This document shows positions 11,400 to 23,821 of a stretch of 64,000 nucleotides of DNA, one piece after another. Both the position numbers and the translations under genes were made by a program. The stretch comes from Taenia hydatigena. Its lineage: Eukaryota; Platyhelminthes; Cestoda; Cyclophyllidea; Taeniidae. The stretch covers positions 31,749,062 to 31,813,061 of the forward strand of contig JADWOT020000001.1 of NCBI GenBank assembly GCA_036345935.2. Direction: 5' to 3'. Below the pieces are notes generated by a model. It saw only the letters and a program-made list of their open reading frames with translations, was not told the DNA's origin and made no database searches. Positions within the stretch are counted from its first letter, which is position 1, and every line of letters begins with the position of its first letter.

Positions 11400-13560
11400 G
11401 CAGCATTTGAAGCAACTTTTAGGCATCCGCCTATCCTCCCTCTTTTACTAAAGACCGAAAACTACGTGTGCCACCTAAAGCGCACCGCACTCAGCAAGGA
11501 ACTTTCCGGTCTTGTTGCGGTCTTCTACCCACAGTCTAATAACTTCAGTCACGAGCCGCACAGCCTGTCTTCCTACGTAAGTAAACAAGCGAGCTGACTG
11601 ATTGACAGATAGGCACGGAAAGACGTCTCGCAGATGCATTCGTTGTCTGACCTCATCATCAATTCACAGAAATGTTGGAAGGGCTATATGGCTGGCTCAT
11701 CGGTCGTCGAGGCAAAGGTGACATGACTTGTCGCAGAGAAATTGTCGATTTTCGACAACCCCAACAGGCCTATGGAGGGGTGGTACACATCTACGTCAAC
11801 TTCACACATAATACCATGGGCTTGTAAGTCCGATCCTGCCCCAAAATAAACTATAGGCCTGCATATTCGCCTTCATCCCCCGCCTCACTTGAGAGGCGTA
11901 CTTGGCTCTCTATAGAGGATGCGATTACAGTCAACCCCCACGGGACGTTGAAGGGCACTTGTTAATCACACCTCGCTGCTATGGAAAGAGCACCCAGCTC
12001 CCATCCTCTGAGAATTTGGCATCCTCTTCGGACTAAAGGAGGAGATGTACCTATTCCAATTCACCCAACACCCCTACGGTTACCTTCAAACCGCCAGTTT
12101 TACTGAAGACTAAAGTGAGAAGTGGAATTTAACGTCAAATGTTCGGAGTATCCATCTTGGAATTCCGATGGGAGAGAGAGAGTGAATGTTACTAGTACAT
12201 CCAAACAATGAATGAACCAACGTCCACCCAGACCTGGAAGCACAATCTTCTCCCTTTATTAAACAATGCCATAATGTGGCGATGTGGACCAGTGCGACGT
12301 CAAAGACTGCCACGATACGCCTTTCTGCTAACTCATTTTCGCAGTCACGTATTCATCCCACGTCCTTCCCTAGAGAGTTCAGATACAGTCTTTAAGAAGT
12401 CACCATTGCCAACTTTCATGTGTGCATCACTAATGTCAATTAGTCATTTCCCATTTCGCTTGTAATCACTTTTTACTGCACCTTTCAGAGTCCCCCGTTG
12501 ACTTGCGGATCTGTGGTTCAATTGGCTGGTCGAGTCGATAACAAACTGACTGTAGGGCGTGACTGTGGCTCCAGGTTAAACAGCGGCTACTCAGCACCTG
12601 CTTCTTTTGCCCACTCAGCTAACTTGCCATGCTCTCAACAAGCTTCCAGCCAACCAGCTAGCCACGCTGGCAACCAAGTGAGAAAGGAAGCGAATTTTCA
12701 AATTAGCTACAGCACAAATTGTTGACACTTTGACTGACTAATCCATTAACTAACCAAATGACCCTCCAACTGACGAATAGTCCCAAAGACACTTATCTCT
12801 TGGCATGGGTTGGTGAGTATGATGATTGAATAGCAATTGACAAATTAGATGGACAACGCTCCCTACCAGAGTTCTTTGGGGTTCCACACAACCTGCCATT
12901 CTGTTGCACAAATTGTTGAGTGCGTGACTGGCCAAAGCAGCAAACCAACTGAAAATCAGCCTGACTAACAACTAGCAACTGTGTTACTTTGTCAATGTTC
13001 TCTGGAGTGCGTCGATACCATCAGTGAAATTTGAGAACTGGAGATTTGCTCATCTTACCACTTAATGGTGACGAAGTTGCACACCGTGAATTTCCTTATT
13101 TCCACTTACACGTCCAACACAACTGTGGCTTATTGTAGCCCATGGAATGACTTGGCATAGATACGAACCCACTGTAAGCTATTGTCTCCTCTTCTTGTCT
13201 CAAGGCGTCTGTCTTAATCACTTGATACACTCTGTTAGGCAATTCGTTCCCAGTGAAGACCAAATGCTTTTGGGATAGAGTCGTCAGAGGTGCATTTTCT
13301 GCTCTGCTTCCAATGATATGAAAATATCATTCACCTTGTCGACATCCGAGAGTTTAGTGCTAAATTGACTACGGGTAGCCAGATTGATGAGAGGTCGTCT
13401 GCTCTAAATAATACGACCAGGCAATACTTCAACAACTACTTAAATGCAGATGTGAAATCCTTCAAGAGTTGTTAAAATGGATTACGATGCCGCTGGAGAA
13501 TTCATTTAACCTGAGGTAATCACCCCCTGTGTCTATGCCTATGATGGCTGGCCAAACATC
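11400..13560 (+). repeat. 2.1-kb inverted duplication with 35160-37320
   Basis: The largest duplicated block here. Landmarks are CCTCTTTTACTAAAGAC, TTCAATTGGCTGGTCGAGTC, ATGTTCTCTGGAGTG and GGTATTGCCTGGTCGTATTA (the last on the partner's strand). It contains (AATGATAT)GAAA(ATATCATT) at 13312-13331, an 8-bp hairpin that is nearly kept in the partner. No conserved reading frame is seen. Related fragments lie at 15630-16300. Confidence 0.75.
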
Positions 13561-13599
13561 TTTGTTTCATTCGCCACAGACTTCATTCCGACGACTCTA

Positions 13600-14640
13600 T
13601 GCGAGGTCTGAAGTCATCAAGTGCGAGGACATTTGACTATTAGGAGAGGTAGACGACGGTCCGATGCTAAGAAGCGAAGTGAAATTGAGAGGAGACAACT
13701 GTTGTGCATGTTGGTGATTATAGTGAATTATCCGCATCAATTACTGCTTCCTTTTCCTACTTATTTGATTAATCCCGACCACCTCCTACAGGTGACTATG
13801 GCGTCCCTCACACCTACTCACCTACCCACCCTAAAGCACCGTTGCTTATCCCATCCCCCTTTATTCAAAGCTTCCCAAAATGGGTACTAAAAATTAGCAC
13901 TTGAATTGGGCGAAACTGGACTGAACCATACCAATATGCCAAAGTTAAAGCGGATGAAAGGTAAGAGGCACGAGCAGCCAAACATCAAAATAAGGCAAGA
14001 AAACTAGTATCGAAGTTAATTTAAATTGGCATCAACACCTGTAATGTCATTGCATTACCAGGCAGCAGCAGTTAACTAATGCGCAGCCTCGGTATGTGCA
14101 GAAGAAGGCTACACAGACTATCTCATCCTTTGATAGCAGCTTCGCAAAGTCACCGAAGCATGAACGTTGCGGCGATGTGACCGCCTTGTCTGTCGTTGGC
14201 AAGAAGACGAGGATTTGAAAATGAACTACGTGCGCAGCAGCTTCCAATAACCCGAGCGCGCCAGACTCGAGCAATTGGATTCTATGAGGTTTTGTGTGCT
14301 AACTGCTCACACTCTGCATGTTCCAAGAGTGTAGATATCAAGAAGGGAAGACGAATCTCCCACCCTTTGCACGCATTGCAATCAGCTTCGAGAATTCGCT
14401 TTTAATTGATGTGATTGATGCCGCGTGGGGCGTTGTTAAAACAGGCATCACACGGCATTCTTGCAGACGAAACCACGAGAGCTATTTACTGACAAGCAGC
14501 GAGACGGGAAAGATTTTTATACTTGTTTTGTCTTGCCTCTTCTGTGCCCAGTGGATCCCTAAGGCCGCTTGGGTCGAAAGGACACCTCCCACGATATCAA
14601 TCATGCAAGAAGTGTACGCGTCGACATGAGACGGTGATTT
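13600..14640 (-). repeat. R2 unit, copy 1 flanks
   Basis: Bases 13600-14040 are the 3' flank of R2 in reverse orientation; they match the reverse complement of 15330-15640 and 24440-24690, and 31500-32230 in the same orientation. Bases 14300-14640 match the 23.8-24.1 kb region inverted. The frame at 13621-13890 lies in this flank and is not supported as a gene. Confidence 0.6.
14047..14298 (-). CDS. R2 small hydrophobic protein, copy 1 (terminal exon or fragment)
   Basis: Open frame without an ATG near its 5' end, so probably a terminal exon or a remnant. It carries the family block L-S-K-D-E-I-V-C-V-A-F-F-C-T-Y followed by A-L-V-N-C-C, and upstream the block Q-I-L-V-F that copy 2 shares. 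The block beginning at VCVAFF is a possible membrane helix. An R1 copy with TATATAA at 14906-14900 faces the same direction about 0.6 kb upstream and could act as its promoter, which is inference. No database family is recognised. The stop is TGA at 14049-14047. Confidence 0.4.
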   Translation of the reverse strand, partial: HTKPHRIQLLESGALGLLEAAAHVVHFQILVFLPTTDKAVTSPQRSCFGDFAKLLSKDEIVCVAFFCTYRGCALVNCCCLVMQ

Positions 14641-14879
14641 TCACTGGATGTTTGTAAGGACAAAGTTCATCGAGTCTCAAAACTTATCGAGGCAGCATTC
14701 TCAGGGGTGTGTAAAGGTTCGGAGTTCGTCTTTCCTTACTTGGTCCTCATTCTCTCAAAACGAGTAGATTGGATGCAGGTGGGTATCAGTATCCAGAACC
14801 GGTGCTGTTGCAACACTGCTGAATTCTACGGCCAGACTGACCGCAGCATCATTAGTGGAGACGGATGTGTAGCCACTTC

Positions 14880-15010
14880 GCCAGGTCGACACGTTTGCAT
14901 TATATACGCTTTAGCTAATTAGTCTTCAAAGTTAGACGAGATGCGTTCGACGAACACGTCTTTAACTACCGAATCGTCGTCATCTTCCTTTAAGAAAGTA
15001 AAGTATTCAC
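14880..15010 (-). repeat. R1 repeat copy with minus-strand TATATAA
   Basis: TATATAA reads 14906-14900 on the minus strand, pointing toward R2 copy 1. The hairpin region begins with CGAGATGCGTTCGACGAACA at about 14937. Confidence 0.5.
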
Positions 15011-15209
15011 TGAACTAACATCATATCAGATCCTCGTCTTCTCTTCGAAGACAGATAAGGCGGCTACGGCGTCGCAAGAATCATCGTTCGGTAGTTTGGT
15101 GATGACGCTATCGGAGGATGAAGTAGTCTGCGCAGCCTTCTTCTGTACGTACCTAGTCTTTGCACTGGTAAACTGCTGTCGCAATGCAGTCAACCTGGTG
15201 ACATGGTGA
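14994..15209 (+). CDS. R2 small hydrophobic protein, copy 2 (terminal exon)
   Basis: The open frame runs from a stop at 14991 to TGA at 15207-15209 and has no early ATG. A CAG at 15027-15029 just before the conserved block could be a 3' splice site. The family block is L-S-E-D-E-V-V-C-A-A-F-F-C-T-Y-L-V-F-A-L, then V-N-C-C and an end in L-V-T-W. It is clearly homologous to copy 1 although they lie on opposite strands. The Ala/Phe/Val/Leu run would span a membrane. AATAAA follows at 15320-15325. No function can be assigned. Confidence 0.45.
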   Translation, partial: ESKVFTELTSYQILVFSSKTDKAATASQESSFGSLVMTLSEDEVVCAAFFCTYLVFALVNCCRNAVNLVTW

Positions 15210-15640
15210 CAGTAGTGGTGCTCCTGTCAATTCAAATTTTTCTTTGCAGTTTTTGCTGCTTGGCTGCTAGTGCTCCTAACTTTCTGTCCTCTTTCACTCT
15301 GGCATTGTGATCTGATCCAAATAAAGTTTTGGCCACATCAAGTGCTAGTTTCATTAACTATTTTAAGGGAAGTATCGACTAAAAGGGGATGGGATAAGCA
15401 ATGGTGCGTTGGAGGCGGGTAGGTGAGTAGGTGTGAGGGACGTGAAGGTCATCTGCAGGTAGCGGTCGAGATTAATGGAATAAATAGAAGGAAAGAGTAA
15501 GTGATGTGCATAATCCACTGGAATTACCAATATGCACAACAGTTATCTCCTCCAGTTCACTTTACTTCTCATCATTAAACTGTCATTTTCCTCTCCAACG
15601 AGTCGAATGCTCTCGCATTCGATGACTTTAGACCTTGCAT
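15210..15640 (+). repeat. R2 3' flank, copy 2
   Basis: The sequence downstream of the small protein matches 24296-24690 in the same orientation and 14040-13600 inverted, including the poly(A) region. No separate gene is seen. Confidence 0.6.
15320..15325 (+). terminator. AATAAA poly(A) signal of R2 copy 2
   Basis: This canonical hexamer lies 111 nt after the stop, in a context (CAAATAAAGTTTTGG, then CACATCAAGTGC) that is nearly identical around 24413 in copy 3. Confidence 0.5.
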
Positions 15641-17160
15641 AGAGTCGTCGTGATGACACGTGCGACGAGTGACCAAGCATAGCCACTGAGAGGTGATTAA
15701 ATCAGGTTAAAATTATTTCCCAGCAGTTTCTCAACCCGCTCGATAGAACTCTGCGTGATTTTATCGTGTCTGCGCAGAACATCTACAATCGTGTTATTTA
15801 AAGCAGTCGACCTCTCAGCACCCCGACTACCCACACTCATTCTAGCTCTAGACTTATCGGGTGTTGACGAGGAAACCGATATTTATCTATCAATGGAAGC
15901 TGAGCCGAGAATGTAGCATCAATAGCTCCACCCCAAAACAGTTGGTTTTTACTGGGAAAGACTTGCCTCACGGTGGAGATTAATCGAGTTAAACGGATGC
16001 CTCGAGACAAGAAGTGGATATGGTGACTTACAATGGGTTCACCTCCCTGCCAAGCATTCCACGACCTAAAATACGCCACAGCTGTGTTGGACATAGAAGT
16101 CGAAATAAGGATCTTCATGATCTGCAACTCTGTCACTATTGAGTGGTGGATTAAACACACCTCGAGATCGCAATTAACAGTGGTGGTGTTGACACACTCC
16201 AGAGAAAACTGACACAGTGGCACAGTTGCTAGCAGTTGGTCAGGTTGATGATCAGTTGGCTTGCCGATTCCACTAAACAAGCATTCAATGCGCGGCTAAG
16301 TGACAGGCTTATGATTACCTACCGAACCCATTGTAGTGCAAAACAATGCAAGCAGTGACGTTGCAACACGACAAGGCCAGTGGAGTAACTACATCTCAAA
16401 ATGTAAATTAACAGTGATGGTGTCTACGCACTGCATTCCAGGCTGAGATGTGCTGACAGGGATTTGGTTAAGATGGTTATAATGCCCTTGGATTGCTTTG
16501 GATAACACAAACGTTAATTGACACGTCAAGTGAGTTTCACTTGCTGCCAAAAGCATGGCGAAGGCTTGGTCTTCGGATGATCGTTGACCTACCAAAATAG
16601 AGAAGTAGTGACAAGAGGATGATATAATTGGCTGTGGCATTAAACGTATTCAGGAAAGTGGATGGTGACAGCAATAAACACGACGCTCTTCAGACTTCCC
16701 TGCACTGCTGACCATTACCGCAGTAAATTCCTCCGACCATCAACCTACATAGCGGCTGCACCATGGACTCACAAACAAACTGCACCAACCAGTTACCGAT
16801 CCATATAAAAGGCAAATTTAGTGGGCTGAGACACATCCACACACAACGCATATCTACTGACTAACTAATGAGTAGCAAGTCGCAGTGCAATTGCATTGTT
16901 TAATGGGCCAGCCATCTGCTTACCTCACATACTGATTCAGTCCAACATTAGCCAAACCACCTTCCAGCATCTATCAATCAGAGAGCGATTTCAGCTGTCC
17001 TTCGGAGAGGACTATTAGAATGTCTGTGCTTGCCCAGTTAGCGTCCACTCCTCCTCAACTGCTTCCAGTCAGCAGATTAAGCACAGAATGCCAAAACGCA
17101 TTGATGCTTTGCAGCAATAGCACTCTGCAACTGCAGTCGCCACTTGCGTGCTTTCCACTT
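15640..17160. other. Fragments of the 11.4-13.6 kb block; no gene
   Basis: Bases 15630-15830 and 16180-16290 match parts of 35160-35760. The minus-strand frames at 16280-15837 and 16640-16389 fall inside these fragments and are not supported. Confidence 0.4.
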
Positions 17161-17167
17161 TTATCAT

Positions 17168-18010
17168 CAACTCACTCTTTGCTCGAGACTAAACCCGTCT
17201 AAGCGCAAACTGTCCTAGAAGAACTCCAGCTGTTCCACAGTTAAAAAGAAGGTTGATGGAATTATCCATCACACGACAATAAAACCCTCATCGTACAGCC
17301 AAACGCAAGACCAAAATCTATCCATCAGTCAATTGTGCTGTAACTTGGCTTGTGGTGAGCAGCGAATCGAACACTCCCAAGACATTTGCACCACAGTAGG
17401 AGCAGTATCCCATCATTGGAGTTAATATACGCTAAATAGGGAGAGGTGAACGCTGAACCTAGTGCAGTCCTTTACGGACTTGTTGGCACGCCGCTACTGA
17501 CATTGCAGCCAGGAATTGGGCACAGAGGAACGGATCGCTCTACCTGGAGGTTACTTATCCACTAATGTTGATCAAGACCACAAACATGTGGCCTCCGCAT
17601 GATGATCGATCAGGCACCAGAGGAGCAATGCTTGCACAGCCTGCTTACTTGGAAAGATGCCAAAGGTGAGGAAGGGGCTGGAGTGCCATCAACACAAATC
17701 AGTGGCGCTAAGGACATATACGCAAAAGAGCCCTTTGAGGGTGTTTACGGTTAGCTTGGACTGCCGGTTGGGTAGAGGTGAGTGAGACTGCCGACTGCTC
17801 GCCTTCGGATGACTTGAGTGTTTAACAAGCAGCCTTGAGGAAATTAACCGACCTCGTTCCATTTCCTATAGACCAAAATTTTCGGGAGCGATCCATCGCT
17901 GAATCAGCACTCTCTCGCCATCTTCTGGACATCCCAAAGGACGGCCACCATTAATGCGCATCGACCTTAGTAGAACAGAGCGAATCCCATCAGTCTGATA
18001 AATCCGGATC
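17168..18010 (+). repeat. Direct duplication with 44034-44905
   Basis: Starts at CTCACTCTTTGCTCGAGAC and stays near-identical for several hundred bases, through GCCAAAGGTGAGGAAGGGGC and TTCGGGAGCGATCCATCGCT. One copy has a short insertion at 44670-44690. Confidence 0.75.
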
Positions 18011-18329
18011 TCTCACTGCCAATGTTAACTTCATTGCAGTGCGATGTGGTTAGCTAGTCCTTTTCGCTCTCCTATGCGCATAAATCATTCTTGACTTCAA
18101 CGATCAGGCGTTGGCACTCCTCGATGAGTCAGCCACATGGCACTTCTAACATTTCGGTGCCTTGACAATTAGGTCGAGAAGCTTTCTGTGCCTACCTGTC
18201 ATTCACTCAGCTTATTTGACAGACGTCCTCGCTTGCGTAGCTAGATTGTGGTCCTTTATTCAATCTCGACCTTTAATCAATTCACTGCAATATGTCACAG
18301 GTTCCTCACTAATCGTTTGCCTCCGGCTT

Positions 18330-18600
18330 TCACGTTCCTTTAAGGGGTGGAGTGAGAGTAGGTAGGTGGCAGCCCACATTGGTGCTGTAATGAACGAGGC
18401 TGAATGATCAGTGCTATGCCGATTCAGAGAGTCCACCTCTCCCTCGAGGACGGGTGATGATGACGGTTCAGCAGCAAGATGCGCGTTCGCCCAACGCTTC
18501 CCACCTAACAGTAAGAACTGCTTAGTCAAGCATATATATACATGTAGCAAGTGTGTCGACGTGCAGAGGCGGCTGAGGGATGCATCCTCATTAGTGGATG
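18330..18600 (+). repeat. R1 repeat copy closest to the peptide-gene promoter
   Basis: It contains a degraded hairpin (18485-18501) and then TGCTTAGTCAAGCATATATATACATG at 18519-18544, split here for reading as TGCTTAGTCAAGC plus ATATATATACATG. This matches 30345-30370 of the peptide gene at 22 of 26 bases. Confidence 0.65.
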
Positions 18601-20880
18601 AGGTGGTGGTTGATCCTCATCACTCTGTCCCCTTCATATGGTCGCCAACGAAAGAGGATCACACTAACTTGCACTTAATCTACTGCTTCCAAGGCGACGA
18701 ATGTCAAGTGGAAAGAAATGAACATTGAACCTACTACACACCTGCGTAGATGTGTCGCTACACCGCTGCTGGCATCGTAACTGCAAATTGCACACAAGAC
18801 AGCAGCCTCACTCGACGTGGAAGCTGGACCTGAGCCAGTGAGGATCAAGACTGTATGCAGTCAAGGTATGTCTCTGTTTTGCACACAATTATGGTCCAGT
18901 CACGGAATAGGCAATGTCTACACAGTCTTCCTGCTTTGAGTAGGAACGAGTAAGGAGAGTGCGGGTTGGTAGGATCCTCCATTGTTGGTGATGTAATGAA
19001 CGGGACAAACTGGTGAGGGTCGTCCTCGGTCATAGAGCAATCTTCTTCCTTCAGGATAGATGAGAACGATTCCGAAGAGAGGTCCATGCTCACCAAACAC
19101 CTCTCGTTTAACTAAAAGAACTCTTATTTCAACGGTTCCATGCTGCGACTGAGCCAGTGTAGCGGGATGCGTCTCTGTCTCCTCACATCAGCATCAGTCG
19201 TGGCGACAATGACGATGAAGTGTCAGTCAAATCTTCGGCATCAGTCTTTGACACCGATCTGGACGGAAACACGGCGAAACAAAGCAACTGGAAACAATAT
19301 AAATGATGTCCAAAATGTGCCTTTTTCCTAAATTGGGGTTTGACCTGGGTTAGATTAAAGCTACGTAGAGGGGCAGATGATCGAGTGGATGAGTAGATTT
19401 GATTCACCTCTTGTTCTCTTTCGAGTGAGTGCACACGGGTGGAATCTCTACGCCGTACAGCACCAGGTGAGGGAGAATAGAAGAGTCTAAGGAGGAGATG
19501 GGAGAATAGCAGGTGTGTGTGTGTGGATGGGGAAGGTGAATGATGTTTCGTCGCTGCACACGAGGCGCTCCAATGGATTTCCGAGGTGTCAGTGTTGCCG
19601 ACGCTTTGGTAATAAGTAAGGGATGAGGAGAATGAGAAGTGCAACCACTGAAATTGCAGATGACCTGCCCGACTCTGAGTCCAAAGCAAGCAAGTGCAGT
19701 GAACGCATGTTCCACATTGTAGAGTGGTTTGTAAACATCGTTCGTACTGCCATTCTTTTAGCCCTAATGCAATCATCAGGCTTCTGGACTGAAATCAAGA
19801 TCAATTTGCAGGTAAAGTGACGTAAAATTGGATCCCTGGCCTAAGCTCAAGGTGAATTTTTAGGCCAGATGACACTGTGGGTCAAGTAATCAACTGACTA
19901 AGGTGTGGTAGCTACCAAGCAGCATGATTGGACCACACAATCGACCTAACTCGCGACACTGCAGTCATTATGGGCAAGTACATAACGATGGGTGTACACT
20001 GGTGAAGTCTCTGCGCCATGTAGCACCAAGTAAATAAGGATCTAGCATTGTCAGGACGAGAAAATAGTGGAGGGGAATAAGAGTGGGCATGGATGGTAAA
20101 GGTGAGTATTCTTTCGCTTTAATCAAGGCGCTTCAATGGCTTTACGAAGTACCGCTTTTACTATTAAAGTTTGCTAGTTAGATGAGAGGATTAAGAAACG
20201 GGTTCATGGATTTAGCCAGCGTGTACTGAAATAAGTAGATGAAAGAGCATGTTGTTTGGAAAAAAAGATAATCTGCTCGACTTTAACTCCCAGATAAGCA
20301 GTGCAGCGTGAAATTCATGTCGATTCCATACACCAACAAAGCACCTCATTCAATTTGTCTATCACATTGTTTCATAGAAGAAGTACTTAGCGAGTTACAG
20401 GTTCTCTTTTCTGTTGCTGTCACGCAGCACCCACGCACCGTGCCCAGTCTCTCATGTTAGTCGCCTAAGCACCAAGCCGCGCTGCTTGCTTGTCCTGAGT
20501 GAACGCGTGGTTCAAAATGAGGAGTGGTTTTGTAATGCACCTCCTTACTTCCATCCCTAAAGCCATGACGTAATTACCACTGCGTATCCCCAACATTTCT
20601 CAACAAAATAATAAGTGGGGGAAAGGGGACTGGAGAGGCCGAAAGATGAGTGTCACCAACCGGTCCACTTCAGCATTGCAATGTTTCCGAGGGTTGAGAA
20701 TGCCAATGCCAATGCCTACTGGCGCTTGGCAGCACTAGCATTTTGCAACTTTAACTCACCCTTTGCTCGTGTCTCAACCTGTAATTTCGTAAAATGAGCC
20801 TCAGCTGCTAGACAAGAAGAAATAAAGCTAGTGAGATTACCCTTTATGCGACAAGCGCACGACCGGAATCCCGTGCTTCG
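18560..20880. other. No supported gene; R1 pieces and a short GT tract
   Basis: An inverted R1 piece occupies about 18960-19110. (GT)n at 19513-19525. The 197-codon minus-strand frame (19776-19183) overlaps other frames and has no homologue or codon signal I can point to. Confidence 0.35.
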
Positions 20881-21334
20881 GTCAGCTGGTGCCGTGGCTT
20901 GGCCTTGTGGTCAGTATGCCCTGCGCAGATGGGTAAATAGGTGGTTGAAAATTCGGTAATCCGCTCAGCATGCCACACGGATGTCCTCTCTTGCTGACTA
21001 GCATGCGTATTAAGGTGTGTTCTGCTCCCAGATGGAGTAGCCAGGTTGTAATCCTTTCTTTACTCCCTTCCTTTAACGAATTCTTGAAGCGTGTCACTAA
21101 CTTAGCATTTTTCCTCAAAACGAGTAGATTGAGAGTAAAGGAGTAAAAAGCTGAATGGGCGCTCCTACCGATCCCATTCCAACAGGTGGCCTACGTCAAC
21201 TGCAAACTCCATTAAAGGGCTGGTTTACGCATAACCATACTAACGTTGTTTTATTTTAGCTAAAATATGATGCTTGTCAATGTGTGTTGATGCTAAAGAT
21301 GAGGTTCAGCCTACCAAGCATAAGTTGACTGCAC

Positions 21335-22910
21335 TGCAATAGTCCCTGAAATGCAAGAGTTGTGATTTGGCTGTCTCAACACTTAGGGAAGCTAAAGCTG
21401 GGGTGTTGAGTCGGTGTTTAGGAGTACGTAGCATTCGGCGAACAAGCTTCTTGCTGCGGAATCGTCGTTATCTACCCTTGAGGGAGAAGCGTACTCTCTA
21501 ACCCACCATATAACGCATTACTCGGCCTCGTTCATGGCATCATCAATGGAGAGTTCTCACTACCTGTTCTCACTCTATTCCTTCTAAGGGAATAAATGTA
21601 ATGCATGTTAGTCAGTGATCCAGCCGATAAGTAGTTTGTGCATCGACGAAATTTACTCGAGTAGGGATAAGCAGTGCAGGAAATTCCAAAGAGCATCGTT
21701 TTCACTTCTGCTACTATTCGAATCCATGAATGCCTTGAATGCAGCAGTTAATCACAGTATCCTCTTGTCACTATATTCCTCCCTCTGTAGATCGACGATC
21801 ATCCAGAAACCTAGTCTGTGACATGCTTTTAATAACAAGCGAGCCCCATTCGGCGTGTTAACTAGTGTTTTGCCATCCAAAATCACTCCAAAGGCATTGT
21901 ATTTGTTTTAGCTATCTCGCTGTCACCCTTAATGGACCGAAAATGTGGTCTCGAGGTGACCAATATTGTCACCCTCCTTGTAAGGCCATCACTTCTGTCA
22001 TCGTCACTTGTACTTGCAGTCAGCTGATACGAGATTCCTCGTCGACTAGCAAATCAGCCGCCCGATGGAACGACCATGTCTCCGACAAGCTGGCTAGCGG
22101 GTGTGACTGTAGCTACAAGTTAACCAGGCACTGCGTCTCTCTTTACCTACTGACGATATAACATTATCTTAGCCTGATTTTGCTTAAATGGAAGGCCAAC
22201 AAAGCCTTCGGTATAACACTAATCTTCATTTAAATTAAACTTTAGGGTAAGAAGAGGAATGTGGAGAAAAAGGACTATTTTGAGCATTGACTCTCAACCA
22301 CAGAAACAGCAGAAGATCCATCAATGTCATTCGTGCCTCTATCCGATTCTGAGTCGGCGCCTCGTCTCCGGAAGGATCAGGAGCAGGGTAAAAGGAGTTA
22401 TGAAAAAGAGGAGGCAATAAATTGGCGAAGGATGAGGAGGAGGAAGGGTGGGCTGGCAGGAAGTATAGTGGGAGGGGAAGAGTGCTTGTGCGCAAGCATT
22501 TCACTCTCACCACCATTGCTGTGCTGAAAAATGTGCCAAGATTGATGGTGTTCTCATTTTAGGTAATTAAAATGGCAGTAACGCCAACGTCTATACCACT
22601 GATAGCTGCTCAAGAAAGGGAACATACTACATAGAAGATGGTTGACGCTGTTCCACTCTTTGGCGAATTACCACGTCATCCACTACTTCACTGGGTTATG
22701 TGGCCAAAGTGGTGACCGCGATCAGCTATGACAAACATTTCCAAGTCTCCAGACTCGAGTTGAAGCGTCTCAACATTTCACTTTTGCCACTTCAACTACC
22801 CACAGGTGCACACTTACAGACAAGCGGGCAAAGGATTGTAAACCAACTGCTACAGCATAGCAACATGAGCAAAAGATAGAGCTGGAGCTGTTATGCAGCA
22901 CTTATGTGAT
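21335..22910 (+). repeat. 1.5-kb direct duplication, right copy
   Basis: Partner of 7190-8710, about 14.15 kb away. It begins with an R1 copy (21420-21580) that carries a degraded hairpin. Confidence 0.75.
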
Positions 22911-23640
22911 CAGCAGAGCTGCCCATGTGCATACATCTTGGCCTCCACGCAGCAGCACCTATCACAGAGGCAACAACGAGGCGGTGACATCGCCGAACCT
23001 TCTCTTCACGTCCTTCACCCTCATCAAGCTACCTCGTTACTCACTCAACTAGTAATGGAGAATGTCGCCTACCCGTGCTCAAGCTACTGGCTCTGAGAAA
23101 GCAACAGCTAAGCAGGAATGTATGAACGTCGAATTTATTGCAACATGTCAAAAAACCGATTACTGGAAGCTCCTATCAATCAAACAAACTCAAGCATCAA
23201 TTTCGCCTTTCCTTTCTAAGCACAGCCTCCTGGCCAGGTTGAACTCAACCGACAGCACGAAGAGGGGAATGGTTTAACGGAAATCCACATTCTGCACGCC
23301 TATCCACCACAGAATTTAAGTCTAACTGAATAGACGCACTCAAATTCTTGCTGCAGCTGTTTCTTGGCCAAAGCGAATTTGAGCATCTGCGCGCAGACGA
23401 TGTCGAGGAAAGTGGCCAAGCAGAAAAAATAATGCGCCGCCGTCATTTTACTGAAGGGGTCAATGACCAAAGAAATGGAATCTCCCTACTCTCTCCTGCG
23501 TTGATTGAATCGAGAGGCAGACCTATTCTAATAATTTACTATTGCATAACCTTTGTTGGTAGTCAGTACCTCCTACTCATATTCGCTCTAGGATTAGAAA
23601 TGGCTGCCACAAAAATTGAGCGTGGCTTTTTAGCTGGCCT
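22910..23640. other. Repeat-derived frame near 22.9 kb, otherwise no gene
   Basis: Bases 22910-23060 keep an open frame (T-Y-H-R-G-N-N-E-A-V, then L-I-K-L-P-R-Y-S) that also occurs on the minus strand at 60.0 kb. The rest lacks a supported gene. Confidence 0.35.
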
Positions 23641-23790
23641 GCAATTCTGAGGTGGATGAATGTGCGCAATGTGGATTGAGGCTGACCTTTCTGCCCTTTG
23701 TGCTGCCTGTAGACCTCAACCTGATGATGAGACTATGCCTAGCAAAACACAAAATCGATGCTTTTATTACGCCTTGAGTTTGTTGGGTCG
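23640..23790 (+). repeat. R3 3' fragment
   Basis: Shares GTGGATGAATGTGCGCAATG, CTGACCTTTCTGCCC and the TATTACGCCTTGAGTTTGTT end with 57.2 and 59.7 kb. Confidence 0.55.
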
Positions 23791-23821
23791 GTAGCCTTAT
23801 TTTGATGCGTACACTTCTTGC

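Noticed and set aside
12498..12725. tRNA-like sequence (GGTTCAATTGG near 12510)
   Set aside because: No cloverleaf can be folded and the block is part of the long inverted duplication.
18330..18600. R1 as an LTR of a miniature retrotransposon
   Set aside because: TATA boxes are present, but I could not find paired direct LTRs, a primer-binding site or a polypurine tract around any copy.
19183..19776. 197-codon minus-strand frame
   Set aside because: It overlaps several other frames, holds low-complexity Ser/His/Pro runs from a GT/GA-rich tract, and has no supporting signal.
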